Shown: piece after piece, positions 16,939-26,037 of the stretch
Position numbering within the stretch: position 1 is the stretch's first letter
How the letters are laid out: every line of letters begins with the position of its first letter
NCBI GenBank assembly: GCA_964551815.1
Contig: CAZKEL010000006.1
Span: 1 to 53,774 of the forward strand
Length of the DNA: 53,774 nucleotides
Reading direction: 5' to 3'
From: D37C17 sp964551815
GTDB taxonomy: Bacteria; Fidelibacterota; Marinisomatia; SCGC-AAA003-L08; D37C17
Notes under the pieces: generated by a model
Database searches by the model: none
Told to the model about the DNA's origin: nothing
Seen by the model: only the letters and a program-made list of their open reading frames with translations
Translations under genes and position numbers: made by a program

Positions 16939-18038
16939 GACTTATTAATTTTCTTGAACAGGTCTGGTAGTTTTATACCCAGATGAAACAGCAAACCAAT
17001 ACACATGATAATACTGGATATATAAGGAAACATTCTGCCATAATTTTTCACTGCTGCCAGTACCGTTGTTTCATGGAGTTGGCCTTCCATAAAGGATGCC
17101 TGATAGAAAGTATAACCACCATGTCTTAGAGGTTCATTCATTTGTATCAGCTTTTTCTTTCCGATTCCATTTTCAATGAGATTCACTTCTGAACTATAAG
17201 ATTTGGCCATATTAGTACCGGGATGCAGTACTTTTTTAAAATCAATTAATTCAATAGAAAAAGGTAAATAGGTTCTCTGTCTTCTGAAAACAAGTTCATA
17301 TTTTAATTCTTTAACGGTAATGGATTGGGGAATATTCTGTCCCAGGAACAATCCATAAACTCCGTCAATGGTGGTTGCTGTACCGGAGATTTCAAAGACA
17401 ATGCCGGGGCGGTTCCAGTTATCTTCTTTTTCTACTGGTCTTTCAGTGAGGGTAAAGTTTTTCATCATCCCTTTATAGTGGACCCCTGGGTCAGTGTCTC
17501 GGCGGATAGGTTCACAATTTTTGAAAAAATTCAACACCTCTATTTTAAAATTGAGGTGGGGATGCTGAAGTATTGTCCCCTGTTTCAGCAATGGCTGGTC
17601 AAAAACCGTATAAGAATCGATTTTTTTATGAGAGGTATTAATTACGGTTAACTCCATATTATGATAATCCTCCACAAAATCAGAAAATGCTCCCTCATCA
17701 ATAACCATATTTCCCTCAGTGCTGTAAATTGCAGTAAGACCACCGCCGGCTAACAGGAGTATTCCGCCAATATGTAAAATGACGATCCCCAGCTTATTTA
17801 ATTTCCAAATGCTTTTGTTAAAGAAAAAGAATAGCAGATTAATTGTCATAATGACCATAGTCAAGCGGCCACCGGGGAAAGGAAAATACCAAAGCCAGAT
17901 TATCCAAGATGAAAAGAATTTATTTTGTGCAGCAAACAGCCCCATATCTTTTTGGGCAATGGTACCGGCAAATACGAGAATCATCATCCAAACTATGGTG
18001 AAAACAAAAATACGGGGATCTTTTAAATAACGAATCAA
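16935..18038 (-). CDS. resB: Cytochrome c maturation protein ResB (system II)
   Basis: A 367-residue partner of CcsA. Transmembrane helices lie near residues 9-28, 44-70 and 79-101, with a large periplasmic beta domain (about 105-335) and a final helix (MFPYISSIIMCIGLLFHLGI). The stretch LPFSIELIDFKKVLHPGTN is typical of ResB. It is encoded just upstream of ccsA with a 4-base overlap. The same window encodes a secreted protein with a CxxCH heme motif that could be a client. Confidence 0.9.
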   Translation of the reverse strand: MIRYLKDPRIFVFTIVWMMILVFAGTIAQKDMGLFAAQNKFFSSWIIWLWYFPFPGGRLTMVIMTINLLFFFFNKSIWKLNKLGIVILHIGGILLLAGGGLTAIYSTEGNMVIDEGAFSDFVEDYHNMELTVINTSHKKIDSYTVFDQPLLKQGTILQHPHLNFKIEVLNFFKNCEPIRRDTDPGVHYKGMMKNFTLTERPVEKEDNWNRPGIVFEISGTATTIDGVYGLFLGQNIPQSITVKELKYELVFRRQRTYLPFSIELIDFKKVLHPGTNMAKSYSSEVNLIENGIGKKKLIQMNEPLRHGGYTFYQASFMEGQLHETTVLAAVKNYGRMFPYISSIIMCIGLLFHLGIKLPDLFKKINKS

Positions 18039-18068
18039 GATATTTCTAATCGGTTAATGTAGAGTTAA

Positions 18069-18620
18069 TTAATTGAAATGCAGGGATGAACAAAAGGATT
18101 TAAAATCAGCTTCTCCTGCAACAGCTGTACCTGCCTTGGATGACATTTTTACAAAATAAGTAACTTCACCAGAGGGGATTATGGCGCAAAGAAATGCCTG
18201 GTTAGATTCTTCATTCCGGATAGGTACATAAATATATTCTCCTAATTTTCCCTGAATTCTGGTAATTTCATTTTCAATTAGTGAAACAATAACAGGTTGC
18301 AATCCTAATTGGGTACGCCAGCGGTTAATATTTGCTGCGATACCACCGCCATCACCGCCTAATTGAATAAGAGATATATCCCCGGTATCACCCTGATAAG
18401 GAAAATCAAAGCTTGCCAGTCGCATACTAGAACCTTCCGAGGGCAGCCAACTATCCGGTTTTTCCCAAATGAGTTGAAGTGTAGGTGCCTCAGCCACTGG
18501 TGGTGAAATATTCTCCGGTTGGGATTGTTTTGGTTTTGGAAGAGTATAGGTGCGAATGTAATCATCGCCGCAGGAAAGAATAATCACTGACAGGCAGGTA
18601 AGTATTGCCTTATTTACCAT
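18069..18620 (-). CDS. Lipoprotein associated with the cytochrome c maturation genes
   Basis: A 183-residue lipoprotein (lipobox VIILSC). A proline-rich linker leads into a compact domain with SEGSSMRLASFDF, DISLIQLGGDGGGIAANINRWRTQLGL and KSFCSSLHF. I recall this RxxxF...GGxxxNVNRWRxQLGL pattern in proteins beside ccsA/resB in other phyla, so a link to cytochrome maturation or an associated complex is inferred. No enzyme motif is visible. There is no ribosome site; the promoter-like box lies 4 bases before the ATG. Confidence 0.75.
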   Translation of the reverse strand: MVNKAILTCLSVIILSCGDDYIRTYTLPKPKQSQPENISPPVAEAPTLQLIWEKPDSWLPSEGSSMRLASFDFPYQGDTGDISLIQLGGDGGGIAANINRWRTQLGLQPVIVSLIENEITRIQGKLGEYIYVPIRNEESNQAFLCAIIPSGEVTYFVKMSSKAGTAVAGEADFKSFCSSLHFN

Positions 18621-18623
18621 GGG

Positions 18624-18635
18624 GTAAAATTAAGG
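18624..18635 (-). promoter_or_regulatory. Candidate promoter box before the ccs-linked lipoprotein
   Basis: CCTTAATTTTAC on the minus strand, followed after four bases by the ATG. With no room for a leader, transcription would start at or near the start codon. Confidence 0.4.
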
Positions 18636-18683
18636 GGTTTTTAGGACGTAACCCTTACTAAAATATGAATGACTTAATCTTAT

Positions 18684-19472
18684 TTAGTCGAAAATTTCCC
18701 AGCGGACTTCCCTGGTTACATAAGAAATGCTGATACTGTCAGCCAGGGGTATTTCAAGAGTAAATCTTGCAGACTGCCGGGGTTCTAATACGGTATCGGT
18801 AACTATTCCTGAGCGGTAGATGGTTTGCGTTCCTTCAATAAAAGTTGAGTCAGATAAAATGAGTTCAGTTGCATCATTCCATAAATTATAGATCACTCTG
18901 ACAAAATCTGCCCGGCGCGCCCCCTGATTCATGACTTTGCCCTTATAAAAATAAATTCCGTCAATGGCTTCTTCGGTTCCATGGCCGATAAAGACAATTT
19001 CCGCTGTAGGTAAAACTAAATCCTCAATATACTCAATTTCATCTTTGGGGATGGTGATTCTGCCCAGTTCAGTTTTCACAGAAATATAACTCACTTTATC
19101 CTTTAGGATAGTTCCTTCAATAACAGATCCGTTTTTCAAGGTGACTTTATGTGCCGGAGGCGGATTATCAAGAAGTTCTTTCAATTGCCGGGTATAATCC
19201 GTTTCAGGCGGGTGGTAGTCATATTCCATTACTTGTGCTTTTAACCGGTTCACTTCCTCCTGGATATCTGCAATGGATTCCTCTAATTGATAAAAGTGGT
19301 CTGCTGCGGGAGACATTTCCGATGGTTCATTAATGGCAGCCGCCAGAGTATCGGTGAACCCTGCTGCAGGCGAGGAGGGAATTTTTTCCTCGGGGCTTGG
19401 AACAGCTTTTCCCTTTCCCCCGCAATGTATGATGAAAAGTAAAAGTAATGGGAATAGGAAAATTTTATTCAT
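18684..19472 (-). CDS. Lipoprotein with coiled coil and FxLYD-like domain
   Basis: A 262-residue lipoprotein from the ATG at 19472 (MNKIFLFPLLLLFIIHCG, lipobox IIHC); starts further upstream would bury this signal peptide. After a Pro/Glu-rich linker there is a short helix (YQLEESIADIQEEVNRLKAQV), then VTLKNGSVIEGTILKDKVSYISVKT and ITIPKDEIEYIE, an SH3/SM-like barrel, then a C-terminal beta-sandwich of FxLYD type (YKGKVMNQGARRADFVRVIYNLWN). It overlaps the HEAT-repeat lipoprotein gene by 8 bases, so the two are one operon. Function unknown. Confidence 0.78.
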   Translation of the reverse strand: MNKIFLFPLLLLFIIHCGGKGKAVPSPEEKIPSSPAAGFTDTLAAAINEPSEMSPAADHFYQLEESIADIQEEVNRLKAQVMEYDYHPPETDYTRQLKELLDNPPPAHKVTLKNGSVIEGTILKDKVSYISVKTELGRITIPKDEIEYIEDLVLPTAEIVFIGHGTEEAIDGIYFYKGKVMNQGARRADFVRVIYNLWNDATELILSDSTFIEGTQTIYRSGIVTDTVLEPRQSARFTLEIPLADSISISYVTREVRWEIFD

Positions 19473-20592
19473 TCGTAAAGCTGCTCTGCCCCGATTCTTT
19501 CTGCATGGCACGAAATGCCGCCATTCGCAGCTCATCTTGATAATCTTTATATACCCCATAATCATGCAGCATGCCAACAATTTCGTTATAATAAATATAG
19601 TTGGCAGGGTCATTTAAGAGTTCAACAATCCCCTCAATCACCTCTGGATCAGAATAGCGGGTTAATCCCTTAAAGGCTTTGAGGCGGATATTACCGGGGA
19701 AATCTGTCGTCTGTGCAATTTCAAGATAAATAGATTTAATTTCGGGATTGTCAAAATTATCCAAACTACCCATGACGGTATTCAGCAGCGAATAATATTT
19801 ATGGCGGCCTGTTTGATAGGCTTCCACCAATGCCATTATCATTCTTTCTTCCGGCATATCTCCCATAACATTAAAGGCATATTCATTCACCTTATCCCGC
19901 GTACCGGGGTCACCTAACATTTCTACAAAGAAGTCCACAAGTTCAGGGGCATCTTTTTTTGCCAGAACTTCTACTGCTCTGCTGCGGGTCTCTACAGGGA
20001 GGTTTTTATTCTTAGCCATTTCCATTAAAATAGGAATTACTTTCTCATCGCCAATTCTCCCCAATGCCTCTGCCAAAAGGAAGTTCATTCTGGCATTACT
20101 CTTTTTACTTACTTCATAGAGTTTAATGAGCATATATACTTCATCTTTGGTGCCATTTTTCCCTACAGCTTCTAATAGGTCAGAGCGGATTTCAATAGAT
20201 TTTTCTTCAGTTGCGGTGAGTGCGGCAATGAGGGAATCAGTGGATGCAACATCATCGTATTCTAAAAGAATTTGAATTGCTTCCTTCATCAAATCAAGTT
20301 CAATTAAACTGGCAGATCCAACTGTGCTTTGAATATCCCGAATTACCATAGGGTCTCTGCTCTCAGACAACGCCCGCATCGCCGCTAAGCGTACTTCATA
20401 AGACTGCTGGGGATCTTTATAAATTTCCATTAGCAGTACCAGGGATTTCTGTTTGCCATTCAGAAAGTTCAGTCGTTGTTTTTCCACATCTTCAAGGGTG
20501 TAATTGGTGATGCGTGCACAGCCAGTAAAGATTATTATTCCTGCTAGGAGGAATAATAGTGTTCTGAAGTTGATTGAAAAGAGGTTTTGCAT
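19465..20592 (-). CDS. HEAT-repeat lipoprotein
   Basis: A 375-residue lipoprotein from the ATG at 20592, giving a signal peptide with lipobox IIFTGC; a TTG at 20619 is the alternative. The mature part is built of HEAT repeats of roughly 35 residues (for example VRLAAMRALSESRDPMVIRDI, ETRSRAVEVLAKKDAPELVDF, IRLKAFKGLTRYSDPEVIEGI). It likely serves as a periplasmic scaffold. It is upstream of, and overlaps, the FxLYD-like lipoprotein. Confidence 0.85.
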   Translation of the reverse strand: MQNLFSINFRTLLFLLAGIIIFTGCARITNYTLEDVEKQRLNFLNGKQKSLVLLMEIYKDPQQSYEVRLAAMRALSESRDPMVIRDIQSTVGSASLIELDLMKEAIQILLEYDDVASTDSLIAALTATEEKSIEIRSDLLEAVGKNGTKDEVYMLIKLYEVSKKSNARMNFLLAEALGRIGDEKVIPILMEMAKNKNLPVETRSRAVEVLAKKDAPELVDFFVEMLGDPGTRDKVNEYAFNVMGDMPEERMIMALVEAYQTGRHKYYSLLNTVMGSLDNFDNPEIKSIYLEIAQTTDFPGNIRLKAFKGLTRYSDPEVIEGIVELLNDPANYIYYNEIVGMLHDYGVYKDYQDELRMAAFRAMQKESGQSSFTNE

Positions 20593-20644
20593 GGAATACG
20601 AAAGTAAAATTTCCCTCAATATTTAAAGGTAAAACAAGAGAAAT

Positions 20645-21385
20645 CTAAACTTCATTCCAGTCGCCCTGCCACCAACCTTCTGCCGTTAAACGAGTAACCG
20701 TAAAATGACGGAGCCAATCCCCCAGAAAAATCAGAGTATTCCCATTTTCAGTCACGATTCCTTTTTGATGATAGTGCCCCATCAAAACGGTAGAATATCC
20801 CTGCCGCCACTGAGTTTTGGCATACTCTTTCATTTCTGCTCTGATTGCTTCAGACTTATTATCGTGGTGGTGATAATGCCCGCTGGCTTTGGATACTTTT
20901 TGAGCAAGGCTGCACCCCCAGTCTGGGTGAAACTGCCGAAAAAGGGCGATGGAAATCTTATTGCGAATAACTTTTTTCATGAGACGATACCCTCTGTCAT
21001 TTTGTAGTAATCCGTCTCCATGGGTCACCTGAATTTTTTCCGAATTGTGAGAAAATTGTAGGTTTCCATCAATTACCTCTGCACCGAATTTTTTATTAAA
21101 GTAGCCAAAATCCCAGAAATCATGATTTCCCAACACATAACAGATATGAATACCGCAATGATACAATTCTTCCAGTTTTTCTAACAAATCAGAATACCCT
21201 GCCGGAATTACATGTTGATAATTAAACCAGAAATCAAAGAAATCCCCTCCAATAACCAAAGTACCGCCTGTGGATTTCATTACCTCAAAAACATGGTACA
21301 ATTTTTGTCGGCGCTCTCCTTCAGACTGATCCACATCCATCTTGAAATGATTATCGGAGACAAAATATACCGGAAGTTTGTACAT
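20645..21385 (-). CDS. lpxH: UDP-2,3-diacylglucosamine pyrophosphatase-like phosphoesterase
   Basis: A 246-residue calcineurin-type phosphoesterase of the LpxH family, which removes UMP from UDP-diacylglucosamine in lipid A synthesis. Metal motifs in order: VSDNHF (11-14), IGGDFFDFW, VLGNHDFWDFG, THGDG, and GHYHQKG. The variant SDNH in place of SDxH is typical of FCB LpxH-like proteins. This supports an outer membrane with lipid A, though some relatives have other substrates. Confidence 0.85.
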   Translation of the reverse strand: MYKLPVYFVSDNHFKMDVDQSEGERRQKLYHVFEVMKSTGGTLVIGGDFFDFWFNYQHVIPAGYSDLLEKLEELYHCGIHICYVLGNHDFWDFGYFNKKFGAEVIDGNLQFSHNSEKIQVTHGDGLLQNDRGYRLMKKVIRNKISIALFRQFHPDWGCSLAQKVSKASGHYHHHDNKSEAIRAEMKEYAKTQWRQGYSTVLMGHYHQKGIVTENGNTLIFLGDWLRHFTVTRLTAEGWWQGDWNEV

Positions 21386-21386
21386 A

Positions 21387-21400
21387 GTTAAAATTAGAGG
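21387..21400 (-). promoter_or_regulatory. Candidate promoter box before lpxH
   Basis: CCTCTAATTTTAAC on the minus strand, ending at most two bases before the ATG of lpxH. No ribosome site is present. Confidence 0.35.
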
Positions 21401-21522
21401 GTTGTTAGTTTGACTTCATAAAAAAATAAAGGGATTTATATAAAAATACCTGCGGTAAATAAGCAGAACGGGTTACTTTTGTGCCTCTTTTTCCTGAACA
21501 ATTCAGGAAGTTAATACATTTA

Positions 21523-24500
21523 ATGAAAATGCAGCTGAAAATAGGATTAGCAGGAATTTTTGGAATCATCCAACTTTGTTTTGGTCAGTTCGGGCAGAAT
21601 ATCGTTCAATATGATGACTTTACCTGGGAGTTCATTCAATCTAAACACTTTGACATTTACTATGCTGAAGATGGGCGTTCTCACGCTGAGTTTACTGCAA
21701 GAGAAGCTGAAGCAGCTTATTTGAAAATTTCAGACCGACTGGATTGGAGGTTGAAAAACCGTGTATCCATCATTGTCTATAACTCTCACAACGATTTTCA
21801 ACAAACCAACGTGGTTGACAGCTATATGTTTGAAGGAATTGGCGGAGTAACGGAGCTTTACAAAAACCGCATTGTTATCCCTTTTGATGCTTCCAATCAG
21901 GAATTTAAACATGTCATTCACCATGAACTAGTCCATGCCTTTATCAATGATTCTGTCTATGGCGGAAGTCTGAGAAATATGCTGGCCAGCTCCATTAAGG
22001 TTCGCATCCCCTTGTGGATGAATGAAGGATTAGCAGAATATCTATCCAGTGGATGGGATACTAACTCCGAAATGTGGATCAGAGACTTAGCTATCAACTG
22101 GGAGACCTTCCCTGAAATCAGAGAATTAACGGGGTATATGGCATACCGCGGCGGGCAGTCCGTGTGGAATTTTATTACTTCCAAGTGGGGTGAGGAATCC
22201 ATTGCCGAAATATTTTACCAGCTTAAAAAAGCAAACAATGTTGAAACTGGCTTTAAAAGAGCCTTAGGCGTTGACTTTGAAAAACTAAATGATCAATGGC
22301 ATCAATATTTAAAAGAACAATATTGGCCTGATGTAACCAACAGAAAAAATGTAAAAGAAATAGCCCGGCAGCTCACAGACCATGAAAAGCTGGAAAACAC
22401 CTATAATGTGGCTCCTGCTATTTCTCCCGATGGCAGCAGAATCGCCATATTTTCAAACAAAGCAGGTCCCATGGCATTATATTTAATATCCGCTGAAGAT
22501 GGTAGATTTATAAAAAAAATTATTCAGGGTGAGCGAAGTTCAGAATTTGAAGAATTACATATTCTAAAACCGGGAATCACCTGGTCAGACAATGGAAAGT
22601 CTCTTGCCTTTGCAGCAAAATCAGGCAAATCAGACGCCCTTTTTATAGTGGATATGGAAACAGAGGAAAAGACTAAGCATCGCCTGGATATGGAAGGAAT
22701 ATTTCGCCCTGCCTGGAGACCCGGACATGAAGAAATAGCCTTCATTGGAAACAACGGGAAGAACAGTGACATTTACCTTTTTAATCTGGAAACGGGAAAA
22801 CTGACCAACCTGACCAATGATTGGTTCTCAGATGATCAAATATCCTGGTATCCTGATGGGGACTCACTTGTTTTTATCTCTGACAGGAATGAAATTATAG
22901 AGACAGGCATCTCTATAATGCCGGAAGGACATATTTTTAAACAAACGGATATTTACTCCCTGAATTTGAGCAATAATAAAATCCGCAGATTAACCAGTTC
23001 AGAATTTAATGAGACCTATCCCTGTATTTCAAGAGACGGTAGTACCATGGCCTATATTTCAGATGAAAGTGGTATCAATAATATTTATCTGAAGCAAAAG
23101 TCAGTAGAACAACCCAAGTCCATTACCAATGTGCTTACCGGTATCACTCAGCTTTCCTGGAATGGAGATGATACCCAGCTGATTTTCACCGGGTTTTATA
23201 ACCGAGGGTATGATATTTATACTCTGGAAAATCCAAAGGAAAAGCTAAATGATGCGGTTAAGGTTGAGCCGGCAGGGTGGACCTTAGAGAAAACAGAGGA
23301 CCCGTTATTAAGAAAAGATGACAGCACAAACAGAGCAGACACAGACAGCTGGAAATATAAAAATTATGTTTTCTCTGGCCTGGATGCCACCACAGAAGTC
23401 CCCTCCACAGATCAGGTAGTAGAATTGGATACTACTCAGGTATATGACAGCTCCGGTATATATCGAACCCATCTGTACAAAACTCGTTTCACTCTGGATT
23501 TTGCCCAGGCATACTATGCCTTTGATACACGCTTTGGCGGCCAGGGCATGGCCTATTTTCTCTTCAGTGATATATTAGGCGACCATAAATTACAACTGGG
23601 TACAGAAATGGTGGTGGACCTTCAGCGTTCTGATTATTTTGTGCATTATCGGCTGCTACCCTATAAGGTAGATTGGAATTTTGTCTTTTATCACTTAGCC
23701 TATCAATTTAGTCCAAGTTTTAATTATAATGATATCCGTTTATATCAAAACCTTGGTTTGAATGTGAATGCCAGCAGACCTGTAACTCGTTTTACCCGCT
23801 TTGATGCAGGGTTGGATTTGAATCATATCATTGAATCCAACCTTATTCCCGTTGAGGATGAATACGGCAGGATTTATAATTATGATGATGAATACATCAC
23901 CTCATTTACAACTCTCATACCTTCGGTAAAGTATATTTGGGACAATGCCCTTTGGTCCTACACCCACCCGGTGGAAGGCTCACGATTCTATATGAAATAC
24001 CGCAGCAGCCCCGGGATTAATCAACGCTCTCTCACTTTCCATTCTGCAACCTTTGATGCCCGAAAATATTATCGGTTGTTTAATGGTGTCAGTTTTGCAG
24101 GGAGAATTTTTGGTGGAACCAACTGGGGAAAAAATGCGCAGAAGTTCAGGCTGGGAGGGGTGCCCTGGTTATTTTCTTCAGACAGAATTTCAGACCGTTA
24201 TTTTACCGGCTCAGGTGATCCTTCTATCGAAGAGCTGTATTTTTCAGAGTATGCCATGCCCCTGAGAGGAATTAAAATTTCAAACAATATGGGTAATAAT
24301 GTTTTATTAGCGAATCTTGAATTACGTCTCCCCTTCCTTGTGTATTATTTTCCCACCATTAAATATTTGGGGCAGATCAACGGGGTTGTTTTCACAGACC
24401 TCGGGGTTGCCTGGAATCATGACTACCCCGCATTTTGGAATGAAGACAGTTGGGGCAGCAGTACAGATTATACAGGGTGGCTCATGTCCTATGGATTTGG

Positions 24501-24618
24501 TCCCCGGTTTGTTTTTCTCGGCTTCCCCTGGCAATTGGATTTTGCCTGGCAGTATAATCCACATAAGGGAACTATTTCCAATCGAAAATGGTATCTCACC
24601 ATGGGGTTGGATTTCTAA
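21523..24618 (+). CDS. Peptidase MA-like / beta-propeller / outer-membrane barrel fusion protein
   Basis: A 1031-residue exported protein. The ATG at 21523 starts a signal peptide (MKMQLKIGLAGIFGIIQLCFGQ); a GTG at 21481 is less likely. The N-terminal domain is a gluzincin-type metallopeptidase with HELVH at residues 134-138 and NEGLAEYL further on. A TolB/PD40 beta-propeller follows (repeats such as PDGSRIAIFS, WSDNGKSLAFAA, WYPDGDSLVFIS, RDGSTMAYIS; about 290-580). The last 380 residues are an outer-membrane barrel of BamA/surface-antigen type ending in WYLTMGLDF with a C-terminal Phe. It would be an outer-membrane protease or assembly factor. Confidence 0.88.
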   Translation: MKMQLKIGLAGIFGIIQLCFGQFGQNIVQYDDFTWEFIQSKHFDIYYAEDGRSHAEFTAREAEAAYLKISDRLDWRLKNRVSIIVYNSHNDFQQTNVVDSYMFEGIGGVTELYKNRIVIPFDASNQEFKHVIHHELVHAFINDSVYGGSLRNMLASSIKVRIPLWMNEGLAEYLSSGWDTNSEMWIRDLAINWETFPEIRELTGYMAYRGGQSVWNFITSKWGEESIAEIFYQLKKANNVETGFKRALGVDFEKLNDQWHQYLKEQYWPDVTNRKNVKEIARQLTDHEKLENTYNVAPAISPDGSRIAIFSNKAGPMALYLISAEDGRFIKKIIQGERSSEFEELHILKPGITWSDNGKSLAFAAKSGKSDALFIVDMETEEKTKHRLDMEGIFRPAWRPGHEEIAFIGNNGKNSDIYLFNLETGKLTNLTNDWFSDDQISWYPDGDSLVFISDRNEIIETGISIMPEGHIFKQTDIYSLNLSNNKIRRLTSSEFNETYPCISRDGSTMAYISDESGINNIYLKQKSVEQPKSITNVLTGITQLSWNGDDTQLIFTGFYNRGYDIYTLENPKEKLNDAVKVEPAGWTLEKTEDPLLRKDDSTNRADTDSWKYKNYVFSGLDATTEVPSTDQVVELDTTQVYDSSGIYRTHLYKTRFTLDFAQAYYAFDTRFGGQGMAYFLFSDILGDHKLQLGTEMVVDLQRSDYFVHYRLLPYKVDWNFVFYHLAYQFSPSFNYNDIRLYQNLGLNVNASRPVTRFTRFDAGLDLNHIIESNLIPVEDEYGRIYNYDDEYITSFTTLIPSVKYIWDNALWSYTHPVEGSRFYMKYRSSPGINQRSLTFHSATFDARKYYRLFNGVSFAGRIFGGTNWGKNAQKFRLGGVPWLFSSDRISDRYFTGSGDPSIEELYFSEYAMPLRGIKISNNMGNNVLLANLELRLPFLVYYFPTIKYLGQINGVVFTDLGVAWNHDYPAFWNEDSWGSSTDYTGWLMSYGFGPRFVFLGFPWQLDFAWQYNPHKGTISNRKWYLTMGLDF

Positions 24619-24636
24619 CAAAAATCCCCTGAAAAT

Positions 24637-25554
24637 ATGAAGATTACCTTCCCCTATGCAGGTGAAGTCCTTTCTTTGTGCAGTGCAGTGTTCTGGGCAT
24701 TCGCAGTGGTCATGCTGAAAAAAACCGGCGAGAAAATTCATCCTGTCTCATTGAATTTATTTAAAAATACCCTGGGGGCATCCCTGATTTATCTGACACT
24801 GATTTTGTTAGGACAGCCATTGCTGCATCCTGATTTCGTAACAAATGAAGATTATTTCAGGTTGATTGTAAGTGGTGTAATTGGAATCGGTTTAGCAGAT
24901 ATTATATTTTTACATGCTCTCAATATAATAGGTGCAGGCATTTCAGCATTGGTGGATACGGTGTATAGTCCTTTCGTTATAATTTTTGCCTTTTTAATGC
25001 TGGGGGAACAATTAACTCCTCTTCAACTATTGGGTGGTGCTCTCATTATTGGAGCCATCATTTTCGCCTCTGTCAAATTACAGCATATTCCTGTTGACCG
25101 CAGCCGATTGAAGTATGGAATTCTCCTTAGTATCATGGCTATAGGAATGATGGCATTTGGCATTGTTCTTATGAAACCGGTGTTGACCAAGTTCCAGGGG
25201 GATTTAGGAAAGCAGCTTTGGTTTGCCGGGTTTCGAATGATTCCTGCCTTTATAATTCCCCTTCTTATTTTTCTTTACAAATCCAGAACACAGAATTTAT
25301 TGAAACCCTTTGCAGACAAAGAAGTCTGGGTTCCCCTTATCAGCGGATCAGTCTTTGCAACCTATCTGGGTATTTCTTTCTGGATAGTGGGTATGAGTCT
25401 GACTAAAGCTTCCACTGCCAGTATTCTTAATCAGACAGCAACAATTTTTATTTTAATTTTTGCCAGGATATTTTTAGGTGAGCCTTTCACAAAGCGCAGA
25501 GTGTTGGCAATATTCATTGCCATGTTGGGAGCTTATCTGGTTTTTATCGGTTAA
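24637..25554 (+). CDS. EamA-family (DMT) transporter
   Basis: A 305-residue inner-membrane protein with ten hydrophobic helices in two EamA repeats. Each repeat has the typical end GEQLTPLQLLGGALIIGAIIF (about 125-145) and GEPFTKRRVLAIFIAMLGAYLVF (about 280-302). It probably exports or imports a small metabolite; the substrate is not predictable. It starts 18 bases after the fusion protein and may share its transcript. It meets folA tail to tail two bases apart. Confidence 0.9.
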   Translation: MKITFPYAGEVLSLCSAVFWAFAVVMLKKTGEKIHPVSLNLFKNTLGASLIYLTLILLGQPLLHPDFVTNEDYFRLIVSGVIGIGLADIIFLHALNIIGAGISALVDTVYSPFVIIFAFLMLGEQLTPLQLLGGALIIGAIIFASVKLQHIPVDRSRLKYGILLSIMAIGMMAFGIVLMKPVLTKFQGDLGKQLWFAGFRMIPAFIIPLLIFLYKSRTQNLLKPFADKEVWVPLISGSVFATYLGISFWIVGMSLTKASTASILNQTATIFILIFARIFLGEPFTKRRVLAIFIAMLGAYLVFIG

Positions 25555-25556
25555 TT

Positions 25557-26036
25557 TTATATACGCACCCAGCGGGAATAGGTGGTAGAAGCATTTAGGG
25601 GATTTTCCTCAATTTTTTCATATTCGTTCATTATAGTCCCCAGAGTGACGGGAAAAAAAGTATCAATTCCTTCGGTTACTTCCTCTACAATAGTAATGTG
25701 CAGTTCGTCTGCTCTGTGGATGAAATTTCGATATACCTGTGCCCCACCGATTATAAAGGCTTTATCCGTATGAGATGCATGGAGATATTCGATGCATTCT
25801 TCGATGGATTGAAAACTGGTTACCTCTGTTAAGGGGGTGCCGGACAGAACAATATTCTCTCTTTTTGGCAATGGTCTAACAGGGAGGGAGTCCCAGGTTT
25901 TCCGCCCCATGATTACGGTGGAGTTCAGCGTGAGTTTCTTAAAGTTTTTTAGATCTTCAGAAATATGCCAGGGCAGGGATCCGTCTTTTCCAATGCCGCC
26001 ATTCAAATCCTGAGCCCAAATCAAATGTATTTCCAT
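25557..26036 (-). CDS. folA: Dihydrofolate reductase
   Basis: A 159-residue enzyme reducing dihydrofolate to tetrahydrofolate with NADPH. Motifs: IWAQDLNGGIGKDGSLPWH with the catalytic acid in the following SEDLKNFK, VIMGRKTWDSLP, and FIIGGAQVYRNFI. It follows thyA with one base between, a classic pair in which ThyA makes dihydrofolate and FolA recycles it. Confidence 0.97.
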   Translation of the reverse strand: MEIHLIWAQDLNGGIGKDGSLPWHISEDLKNFKKLTLNSTVIMGRKTWDSLPVRPLPKRENIVLSGTPLTEVTSFQSIEECIEYLHASHTDKAFIIGGAQVYRNFIHRADELHITIVEEVTEGIDTFFPVTLGTIMNEYEKIEENPLNASTTYSRWVRI

Positions 26037-26037
26037 T

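Noticed and set aside
24322..24741. 139-codon minus-strand frame over the barrel and EamA genes
   Set aside because: It is antisense to two well-supported genes and has no family features.
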